64,000 nucleotides of DNA from the NCBI RefSeq assembly GCF_003173055.1, contig NZ_QGLF01000002.1, positions 806,322 through 870,321 of the forward strand, read 5' to 3'. This stretch comes from Zavarzinia compransoris. GTDB lineage: Bacteria; Pseudomonadota; Alphaproteobacteria; Zavarziniales; Zavarziniaceae. Of this stretch, positions 1-7,268 are shown in pieces. Position numbers and translations under genes: made by a program. How positions within the stretch are numbered: the stretch's first letter is position 1; every line of letters starts with the position of its first letter. A model generated the notes under the pieces. It was not told where the DNA came from. It saw only the letters and a list, made by a program, of their open reading frames with translations, and made no database searches.

Positions 1-1
1 A

Positions 2-1147
2 ATCCGCGCCCGGGCCCGGGCTTTGGTGCCCTTCCTGCGCGAGCGGGCGGAAGCGGCCCAGGCGGCCCGGCGCCTGCCGGTGGAAACCGTCGCCGCGATG
101 CAGGAGGCGGGCCTGTTCCGCGTCCTCCAGCCGAAGCGCTGGGGCGGTTACGAGATGCATCCGAACGTCTATTACGACGTCCTGATGACGCTGGGCGAGG
201 GCGACATGTCGGCCGCCTGGTGTTACGGCGTGATCGGCTGCCACCCTTGGCAGCTGGCCCTGTTCGACGACCGCGCGGCCCGCGACGTCTGGGGTGACGA
301 TCCGTCGGTCCTCGTCTCCTCGACCTATATGATCCAGGGCGATGCCCGGCCGGTCGAGGGCGGGTTCATCTTCAACGGGCGCTGGCGCTTCTCCTCGGGC
401 TGCGAGCATTGCGGCTGGGTCTTCCTCGGCGGCGAGGTCGGGCTCGGTTCCGGCAATATGGACATGCGCACTTTCCTGCTGCCGCGCAGCGATTACGAGA
501 TCGTCGATACCTGGCAGTCCTTCGGCCTGCGCGGCACGGGCAGCCACGACATCGTGGTGAGGGATGCCTTCGTGCCCGATTACCGCACGCACAGCTTCAT
601 GGACGGGCTGATGTGCAACAGCCCGGGGAACCTGGTGAATACCAACCCGATCTATCGCATGCCCTTCGCGCAATTGTTCAGCCGGGCGGTCTCGACCGCG
701 GCGATCGGCGCCTTGCAGGCCATGGTCGATGAATTCGTCAAATACGGCGCCAAGCGCGTGACGGTGACCGGCAACAAGACCGCCGAAGATCCCTATGCCC
801 AGCTCGCCCTGGCCGAGGCGGTGGCGGCGATCGACGAGATGAAGCTCGTCCTGCACCGGAACGTCGACGTGATGCACGACCAGGCGGTGCGCGGCGAATT
901 CACCACGATCGAGGACCGCATGCGCTACCGCTTCCAGTCGTCCTCGGTGCTGGAGCGCACGACCAATCTGGCCCAGCGCCTGTTCAAGGCCGGCGGCGGC
1001 GCCGCGGTCTTCGACCGCCTGCCCTTCGGCCGCATCTACGCCGACCTGATGACCGGCAAGGCCCATGCGGCCAACCAGGCCGATACGATCGGCCGCAACT
1101 GGGGCGGCACCATGCTCGGCCTGCCGAGCACGGACCACTTCTGCTGA
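2..1147 (+). CDS. HsaA-like flavin-dependent monooxygenase (acyl-CoA dehydrogenase fold), 5' partial
   Basis: The reading frame is open from base 2 to the stop at 1147, so the N-terminus lies outside the window; the TTG at 23 is probably internal. The protein resembles the oxygenase component of two-component flavin monooxygenases such as HsaA, which hydroxylates 3-HSA in steroid ring degradation using reduced flavin supplied by a partner reductase. Recognisable family segments are LQPKRWGG near the N-terminus, WRFSSGCEH in the middle, GLRGTGSHD, and the C-terminal KAHAANQ region. It stands upstream of a DUF1302/DUF1329 pair and a ketosteroid-dehydrogenase-like flavoprotein, consistent with catabolism of a polycyclic substrate. 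The substrate cannot be read from sequence; related enzymes also attack phenols and dibenzothiophene. Confidence 0.8.
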   Translation: MRARARALVPFLRERAEAAQAARRLPVETVAAMQEAGLFRVLQPKRWGGYEMHPNVYYDVLMTLGEGDMSAAWCYGVIGCHPWQLALFDDRAARDVWGDDPSVLVSSTYMIQGDARPVEGGFIFNGRWRFSSGCEHCGWVFLGGEVGLGSGNMDMRTFLLPRSDYEIVDTWQSFGLRGTGSHDIVVRDAFVPDYRTHSFMDGLMCNSPGNLVNTNPIYRMPFAQLFSRAVSTAAIGALQAMVDEFVKYGAKRVTVTGNKTAEDPYAQLALAEAVAAIDEMKLVLHRNVDVMHDQAVRGEFTTIEDRMRYRFQSSSVLERTTNLAQRLFKAGGGAAVFDRLPFGRIYADLMTGKAHAANQADTIGRNWGGTMLGLPSTDHFC

Positions 1148-1206
1148 CCCCGGCAACGGGAACGATGAGGCGCGAAGCGCCCGGGCACCATGGGGGAACG
1201 GTGGGC

Positions 1207-3240
1207 ATGGCACAGGCGACGGCCGCCGGCGGGCGAGACGGCAGCAGACGGAACATTCGGGGTCTCGTCCTGCGGGCGGGCGTGGTCGGCAGCCTGCTGG
1301 GCGGGGCGACCACGGCGCTCTCCGAAGTCTATGACTTCGAGAACGGGGCCAGCCTCTCGGTCGGCGTGACCACCACCTATCAGATCGGCATCCGCGCCGA
1401 GGACCCGAGCCCGAAATCCTTCTCGCCCGAGACCGATAACATTACGGTGCCGCTGCTGGAACCCATTCCGCTGCTGCCGCCGATCACGACTTCGATCCTG
1501 GTGCCGCGGACCTATAATTTCGACGATCCGAACCTCAACTTCGAGAAGGGCGATCTCGTCACCAATGCGGTCAGCGCCCTGCTCGAAGCCAATTTCAAGT
1601 ATCGGGACTACGGCCTCAGCTTCAGCGGCAACGCCTTCTACGATTTCGTCTACCACCAGTCGAATTCCAACGGCACGGTCTTTCCCGACGGCATCAACAA
1701 GACCAATGGGGACCCGGACGAATTCATGGGCGGCACGCGCTATGCCAACGGCGGGCGCTTCCGGCTGCTGAACCTGTTCGCCTATGGCAATTTCGACCTG
1801 TTCGGCACCGATCTGTCGCTTCGCGTCGGCAATCAGGTGGTGGCCTGGGGCGAGAGCCTGTTCTTCGGCAATATCGCGGTCTCGCAAGGGGTGGTCGACG
1901 TCACCCGCGCCAATACGCCCGGGGCCGAGGTGAAGGACATCCTCCTGCCCCAGCCCCAGGTGGCGATGAACTGGGGGGTTACCCCCAGCCTCTCGATCAT
2001 GGGCTATTACCAGCCGATCTACGAATTCAACCAGCTCGACGGGCCGGGGGCTTATTTCAGCCGTTCCGACATCGTCGGCCCGGGGGCCGAATTCGCCTAT
2101 GGCGCGATGAATCCCTTTCCCGACATCATCGCCCAGCTCGCCTCGGCCTGCACCCTGAGCGCGGCGATCCCGAGCTGCGGCAGCCTCGGCCTGCCGGTCC
2201 AGGTGGCGCAGATCCTGTCGGACATCCTGAGTTACAATATCCTCGGTATCGCCGATCCCGAGCATCACCGCTTCGACGTCGCCTATGCCGGCGAGATCAA
2301 GCCGAACAGCGGGCAATGGGGCGCGGGCCTGCTCTACGACGTGACCGACAACCTGACCGCCGGTCTCTATATCCTCAATTATCACGACAAGAACCCGTCG
2401 CCGAGCTTCAACGTCTCGACCATCAAGTCCAACCCGTTCCGGCAGGAGACACTGCTCAGCGCGGTTTCCGGCCTGTGCGGCGGCCTGGGGCTCGACTGCT
2501 CGGCGCTCGAGAATGCGGTGACCGGCGCGGTCGACCAGGTCATCGCCACGGTGGCTTCGGTCTACCTGCCCTATAGCTACAACATCCGTTACTTCGACGA
2601 TATCAAGCTCTACGGCGCCAGCGCGACCACGACGCTCGGCCCGGTCAATGTCGGTTTCGAATTCGCCTATCGCCAGGGCGTGCCCATGCTGGTGGACGGC
2701 AATCTCGCCGGCATCACCGCGCCCCAGCCGGTGCGCGGCGACATGTGGCAGGTGAACCTCAGCGGTCTCTATGTCGGCGGCAGCACGGCGTGGTGGGATT
2801 CGCTGAACCTGGTGGTCGAGGCCAGCCTCAATCATGTCGTCCACCACGACACCCTCTATATGTTCGACGTCAACGGCGAACCCTTGCAGGACGGCAACGG
2901 CAACAATATCAACGCCTTTCGTGAACTGACCGGGGACAAGACGTCCTGGGGCATCCAGGGGCTGGCGGAATTCGGCTATACCGACGTCTTTCCCGGCGGC
3001 TGGGACATGTCGGTTCCCGTCGTCTTCGGCATCGCCTTCGGCACACCGGCGGTTTCGGGCGCGCTCGGGGCGCTGTCCGGTTCGGGCGATGTCCGGGTCG
3101 CCGCCGGGGTCAAGTTCCGCAAGCTGAACAATCTCGAGATCAGCCTGATGTATAATGCGTTCTTCGGTTCCTATCACCGTATCGAACGCCCGCTCACCGA
3201 TCGCGACTATGCGATCGCCACGGTCAAATACACGTTCTGA
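1207..3240 (+). CDS. DUF1302 family outer-membrane protein
   Basis: About 677 residues. An N-terminal hydrophobic stretch after a basic region (RRNIRGLVLRAG) looks like a signal peptide. The rest is rich in alternating aromatic and polar segments with many Gly, Asn and Tyr and ends in KYTF, a terminal aromatic typical of beta-barrel outer-membrane proteins. The family usually travels with DUF1329, as here (26-base gap), often near aromatic, terpene or steroid catabolic genes, and a role in uptake or handling of hydrophobic substrates is only inferred. The ATG at 1207 was chosen because a GGGGGAA ribosome binding site lies 8 bases upstream; ATG 1165 and GTG 1201 are in-frame alternatives. Confidence 0.8.
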   Translation: MAQATAAGGRDGSRRNIRGLVLRAGVVGSLLGGATTALSEVYDFENGASLSVGVTTTYQIGIRAEDPSPKSFSPETDNITVPLLEPIPLLPPITTSILVPRTYNFDDPNLNFEKGDLVTNAVSALLEANFKYRDYGLSFSGNAFYDFVYHQSNSNGTVFPDGINKTNGDPDEFMGGTRYANGGRFRLLNLFAYGNFDLFGTDLSLRVGNQVVAWGESLFFGNIAVSQGVVDVTRANTPGAEVKDILLPQPQVAMNWGVTPSLSIMGYYQPIYEFNQLDGPGAYFSRSDIVGPGAEFAYGAMNPFPDIIAQLASACTLSAAIPSCGSLGLPVQVAQILSDILSYNILGIADPEHHRFDVAYAGEIKPNSGQWGAGLLYDVTDNLTAGLYILNYHDKNPSPSFNVSTIKSNPFRQETLLSAVSGLCGGLGLDCSALENAVTGAVDQVIATVASVYLPYSYNIRYFDDIKLYGASATTTLGPVNVGFEFAYRQGVPMLVDGNLAGITAPQPVRGDMWQVNLSGLYVGGSTAWWDSLNLVVEASLNHVVHHDTLYMFDVNGEPLQDGNGNNINAFRELTGDKTSWGIQGLAEFGYTDVFPGGWDMSVPVVFGIAFGTPAVSGALGALSGSGDVRVAAGVKFRKLNNLEISLMYNAFFGSYHRIERPLTDRDYAIATVKYTF

Positions 3241-3265
3241 AGAACGGACAGACAGGAGGAAGCCG

Positions 3266-4642
3266 ATGGACCGCAGAAGTTTCGTCAAGGGCACGGCCGC
3301 GGCGGCGCTGATGGCCGCCGCCCCGCGCACGCTCTTCGCCAAGGCCGGCGCCGACGAGGTCGCCAGGCTCGGGACCAGCCTCACCCCCACGGGTGCGATC
3401 AAGGAAGGCAGCGCCGACGGCCTGATCGCGCCCTGGGCCGGCAAGTGGAACGGGGTCCCGACCGGGCTGTCCTTTGCCGGCACCGGCAAGGTCCAGCCCG
3501 ATCCCTATGCCGGCGAAAAGCCGTTGTTTTCGATCACGGCGCAGAATGCCGCGCAATATGCCGGCCGCCTGACCGACGGCCAGAAGGCGATGTTCGAGAA
3601 GCACCCGGCGACCTTCCGCATGGACATCTATCCGTGCCATCGCGATTTCCGCTTCTCGGACGCCCTGCACGACAATCTGAAGAAGAATGCGCTCGAAGGC
3701 GCCTTGACGGCGGACGGCGAAGGCGTGACCGGCGTCTTCGGCGCCCCGGCCTTCCCCTTCCCGAAGTCGGGTCTCGAGGTGATCTGGAACGCCATCAGCC
3801 TGCCCCGCGCTTATACCCAGCGCGGCACCATGGACGAGGCGGTGGTCTATCCGGACGGCAATATCGCCTGGGGCGGCCAGCAATGGGACATCTATTCCGC
3901 CGCCTATGATCCGGCCGTGCCGCGGGCCTCCTTCGGCGGCGAGTCCGCCTTCGTCTATCGGACCACGGTGAAGCCCGAGCGCAACCGCGGGGAGATCACC
4001 CTGGTCCGCGAATTCTGGGATTTCGGCGCCCGGCCGTCCCAGGCCTGGCAATATATCCCGGGCACCCGGCGGGTGAAGCAGGTGCCGGAGATCGCCGGCG
4101 ACTATCCGCTCGGGCCCGGCGGCTTCCACACCGTGGACGATACCGGCCTCTGGGCCCAGTCGCCCAAGCGCTATGACTGGGAACTGGTGGGCAAGAAGGA
4201 AATCTTCGTGCCCTACAACAATTTCGCGACCGAGGATCCGGCGGTCAAATACAAGGACCTGCTGGCCAAGGCGCATCTCAATCCCCAACTGGTACGCTGG
4301 GAGTTGCACCGCGCCTGGGTGATCCGGGCCAAGCTGAAGCCGGGCATCCGCCACGTCTATTCGGCCCGTACCCTGTATCTCGACGAGGACGGCCTGTTCC
4401 CGGTGCTTGCGGACATGTATGACGCCCGCGGCGCGCTCTACCGGATGGCGATGCAGTGCACCTCCTTCGATTACGCCGGCCTGGTCTTCCAGCCGCGGGT
4501 GACGGTCTATCACGACCTCGTCTCCGGCGCCTATATGGCCGACCGCCTGTCGAACGAGGTGACCGACCGCATGCGCTACAACGAGGGCGGCCGCAAGCTC
4601 GATGATTATTCCCCGGGCGAATTGAAGCGGCGCGGGGTTTGA
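3266..4642 (+). CDS. DUF1329 family exported protein
   Basis: About 458 residues. It starts at an ATG preceded by a strong AGGAGGA site five bases upstream. The N-terminus MDRRSFVKGTAAAALMAAA has a twin-Arg-like motif followed by a hydrophobic segment and an AKA-type cleavage region, so export (possibly Tat) is likely. The body matches the DUF1329 family, predicted to be periplasmic or outer-membrane associated with an LolA/LppX-like lipid-binding fold, which would suit a carrier for hydrophobic substrate handed over by the DUF1302 barrel encoded just upstream. That function is inferred from fold and context, not demonstrated here. Confidence 0.8.
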   Translation: MDRRSFVKGTAAAALMAAAPRTLFAKAGADEVARLGTSLTPTGAIKEGSADGLIAPWAGKWNGVPTGLSFAGTGKVQPDPYAGEKPLFSITAQNAAQYAGRLTDGQKAMFEKHPATFRMDIYPCHRDFRFSDALHDNLKKNALEGALTADGEGVTGVFGAPAFPFPKSGLEVIWNAISLPRAYTQRGTMDEAVVYPDGNIAWGGQQWDIYSAAYDPAVPRASFGGESAFVYRTTVKPERNRGEITLVREFWDFGARPSQAWQYIPGTRRVKQVPEIAGDYPLGPGGFHTVDDTGLWAQSPKRYDWELVGKKEIFVPYNNFATEDPAVKYKDLLAKAHLNPQLVRWELHRAWVIRAKLKPGIRHVYSARTLYLDEDGLFPVLADMYDARGALYRMAMQCTSFDYAGLVFQPRVTVYHDLVSGAYMADRLSNEVTDRMRYNEGGRKLDDYSPGELKRRGV

Positions 4643-4787
4643 CGGCGCTCGGCGGGATTATTTCGCGCCGTCCCCCATATGGACGAGGCCCCGCCCCGGC
4701 CCGGGCTGGCACAGAAGGGGGAAAGGGCGCGCCGGCCCGCATGCGACGAGCGGCGGCGCGGCAATGCCGAAAGGGGATGGGGCGGTC

Positions 4788-6479
4788 ATGGGCTTGAGCG
4801 GTCTCGCGGCGGATCAATCTCCGGGCTGCGCCGCCCTTGATGCGGCCGTGGCGGCGCCCGTCGCCTTCGATCTCGAATGCGATCTCCTCGTCGTCGGTTT
4901 CGGCGCCGCCGGTGCCGCGGCCGCCCTCGAGGCGGCGGCGGGGGGGCTGGACGTGCTGCTGGTCGACCGTTTCGCCGGCGGCGGCGCCAGCTGGCTTTCG
5001 GGCGGCATCGTCTATGCCGGCGGCGGCACCCGCCACCAGCGCACCGCGGGCCGCAGCGACAGCGCCGAAGCCATGGCCGACTATCTGGCGCGCGAAGTCG
5101 GCGACGCGGTCTCGCCCGAGACCGTGCGCCGCTATGCGGCACAGAGCGCGGGCATGATCGACTGGCTGGAAGCCCATGGCGCCGCCTTCGATGCCGCCGA
5201 GGCGCCGCATGAAACCTCCTATCCGTCCCGCGATCACTATCTCTATTTCTCGGGCAACGAGATGGTGCCGGCCAACCGCGACGCCATCCCGCCGGCGCCG
5301 CGCGGCCATCGGGCCAAGGGCAAATGGCTGTCCGGCCGCGCCATGATGGAGGGCATCATGGCCCGCGTGCGCCGGACCGAGGGCATCCGCATCCGTACCG
5401 AGGCGGCCATCGGCCGCCTGATCGTCGACGGCGACGGCACGGTCGCCGGCGCCGAATTGCGCTGTATGCCGGAACGCGGCCTCGCCACCTGGGCGCACCG
5501 GCGCCTGGAACGGCTCGCGCGGGTGATGGTGCTCCAGGTCGCGGGTGTCAGCGCCCGGATCGCGCCGCTGCTGGCCGCGCTCGAACGCCGCCATGCCAGG
5601 GCGGTGACCGTGCGGGCGCGCCACGGCGTGGTGCTGGCGACCGGCGGCTTCATCAAGAACCGGGCCATGGTGGCGCGCCATGCCCCCGGCTTCATGAAGG
5701 GGTTCCCCCTGGGCTCGACCGGCTGCGACGGCAGCGGCATCCGCCTCGGCCTCGGGCTCGGCGGGCGGCTCGACAAGGCGGACAAGATCTCGGCCTGGCG
5801 CTTCATCAACCCGCCCCATGCCTTTGCGCAAGGGGTGGTGGTCGACGGCGAAGGCCGCCGCCTGACCAACGAGGAGCAATATGGCGCCCGTCTCGGCGAT
5901 GCCATGATGCGGCGGGCCGGCGGGCGGGCCTATGTCGTCATCGACGAAGCCTTGCGCCGGGCGGCATTGAAGGAAATCGCCAGCGGCGCCATGTGGGGCT
6001 TCCAGTCGTTTCCGGCGCGGGTCCTGATGTTCCGGGCCAAGCGGGCGGCCACGCTGGACGGGCTTGCCGCCAAGCTCGGCATGGCGCCGGCGGTGCTGCG
6101 GGAGACGATCGCCGCCAACAATGCGGCGGTGCGCGGCGAGGCCGCCGATCCGGTCGGCAAATCCGACGAGATGCGCGGCGCGGTCGCCGCCGGCCCCTTC
6201 TTCGCCCTGGATATTTCCGTCGACAATCCGGCCTTCCCCCTGCCGGTGCTAACCCTCGGCGGCCTTGCGGTCGACGAGGCGACGGGGGCGGTGCTGCGGG
6301 ATGCCGGCGGCACCATCCCGGGGCTTTACGCCGTCGGGCGCGCGGCCCGCGGCCTGCCGTCCAATTTCTATGTCAGCGGGCTTTCCCTCGGCGATTGCAT
6401 CTGGTCCGGCCGGCGGACGGCGGCGGCGATCGCGGCCGGCCGGCTCAAGGACAGGCAGAGCGCGACTTCAGGGCCGTAA
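4788..6479 (+). CDS. FAD-dependent oxidoreductase, 3-ketosteroid dehydrogenase-like
   Basis: About 563 residues of the fumarate reductase/KstD flavoprotein superfamily. A Rossmann dinucleotide motif (GFGAAGAAAAL) followed by the ribose-binding Asp in LLVDRF lies near the N-terminus, then GGASWLSGGIVYAGGGT. The C-terminus has the family's second FAD-binding segment GLYAVGRAARGLPSNFYVSG. Such enzymes dehydrogenate 3-ketosteroids at C1-C2 or C4-C5, and the HsaA-like and DUF1302/1329 neighbours fit, but other 2-enoate-type substrates are possible. The ATG at 4788 is favoured by an AAGGGGA site about 10 bases upstream; ATG 4764 is an alternative. Confidence 0.75.
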   Translation: MGLSGLAADQSPGCAALDAAVAAPVAFDLECDLLVVGFGAAGAAAALEAAAGGLDVLLVDRFAGGGASWLSGGIVYAGGGTRHQRTAGRSDSAEAMADYLAREVGDAVSPETVRRYAAQSAGMIDWLEAHGAAFDAAEAPHETSYPSRDHYLYFSGNEMVPANRDAIPPAPRGHRAKGKWLSGRAMMEGIMARVRRTEGIRIRTEAAIGRLIVDGDGTVAGAELRCMPERGLATWAHRRLERLARVMVLQVAGVSARIAPLLAALERRHARAVTVRARHGVVLATGGFIKNRAMVARHAPGFMKGFPLGSTGCDGSGIRLGLGLGGRLDKADKISAWRFINPPHAFAQGVVVDGEGRRLTNEEQYGARLGDAMMRRAGGRAYVVIDEALRRAALKEIASGAMWGFQSFPARVLMFRAKRAATLDGLAAKLGMAPAVLRETIAANNAAVRGEAADPVGKSDEMRGAVAAGPFFALDISVDNPAFPLPVLTLGGLAVDEATGAVLRDAGGTIPGLYAVGRAARGLPSNFYVSGLSLGDCIWSGRRTAAAIAAGRLKDRQSATSGP

Positions 6480-6492
6480 CGGGGATCCGGGC

Positions 6493-7107
6493 TCAGGCCC
6501 CGGGGCGCAGCCCGGCCATGGGCACCAGAACCCGCGTCAGATAGCGGCGCAGTTCCGCGCCGTCGCGCTCGCTCGGGCCGGACATCAGCAGAAGGGACAG
6601 GACCATGCGGATGACCGTTTCGGTCACATCCGCAAGCTCGGCGGCCGACATTTCGACCCCGCGCAGGATCTGGCGGATCAGGTCGGTGGACAGGGCCCAG
6701 CCCTGTTCGTTCATCATCGCGCCGTGGCTGACGAAGGCGCTGAGGTCGGTTTGCAGGATGACCCCGAGATAGGGTTCCCCGGGCATGGCGGTAAGGGCGA
6801 AATGGACGGCCTCCACCAGCCGCTGGGCGGGGTCGTCGAAAGTCTCGACCCGGGCGAGCAGGCGCTGCCCGAGCGAGACCGCCGACTGCATCAGCGCGGC
6901 GGAGAGAATATCGTCCCGGCTGGCGAAATAGCGGTAGACCGTGGGCCGGGTCACCCCCGCCTGCTTGGCGATATCGTTCAGGTTGGTCTTTTCGATGCCC
7001 CATTGGCGCACGCAGACCACCGCCGCGGCCAGGATGCGCTGCTGCGTGTCGTTGATGGGCGGGCCCTGGGGGACGATCGTCGCCGGGCTGTCGTCAGGTG
7101 CCGTCAT
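6493..7107 (-). CDS. TetR family transcriptional regulator
   Basis: 204 residues. The N-terminal helix-turn-helix is clear (ILAAAVVCVRQWGIEKTNLN, then AKQAGVTRPTVYRYFASRDD), and the C-terminal ligand-binding half is typical in length. It is convergent with the adjacent ketosteroid-dehydrogenase-like gene, ending 13 bases from it, so it is a reasonable candidate regulator of the island at 1-6479. The ATG at 7107 was preferred; an in-frame ATG at 7125 would add six residues, and neither has a strong ribosome binding site. The effector is unknown. Confidence 0.85.
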   Translation of the reverse strand: MTAPDDSPATIVPQGPPINDTQQRILAAAVVCVRQWGIEKTNLNDIAKQAGVTRPTVYRYFASRDDILSAALMQSAVSLGQRLLARVETFDDPAQRLVEAVHFALTAMPGEPYLGVILQTDLSAFVSHGAMMNEQGWALSTDLIRQILRGVEMSAAELADVTETVIRMVLSLLLMSGPSERDGAELRRYLTRVLVPMAGLRPGA

Positions 7108-7164
7108 GGCGAAAGAGTAGAACATCCGGCGCCCGGGGGGAATCCGTCGCCTGCGACCGATCGC

Positions 7165-7267
7165 CGATAGAGCATGTTCGGAATGACCGCCATTCCAAAC
7201 ATGCTCTATCGCTTTGATTTTACGCATCTTCGGACGGCGAACCGGTTTCCACTTCGCCTGAAGATGC
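7165..7267. repeat. Composite intergenic palindromic element
   Basis: Two adjacent dyads fill the gap between the kinase gene and the TetR gene. The first has 21-base arms (7165-7185 and 7191-7211) around a 5-base loop with a single mismatch. The second has arms at 7224-7241 and 7252-7267 beginning with GCATCTTC, around a centre containing ACCGGTTTCC. From memory the second half resembles the mosaic palindromic repeats common between genes in Rhizobiales, which carry a similar ACCGGTTTCCACTT core. It may also stop transcription from the kinase gene. No second copy was noticed in this window. Confidence 0.7.
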
Positions 7268-7268
7268 T

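Noticed and set aside
1036-3489. Long minus-strand open frame of 817 codons opposite the DUF1302 gene
   Set aside because: It mirrors the DUF1302 coding strand, has His/Arg/Asp-rich low-information sequence and no family resemblance; such antisense frames are expected at this GC content.
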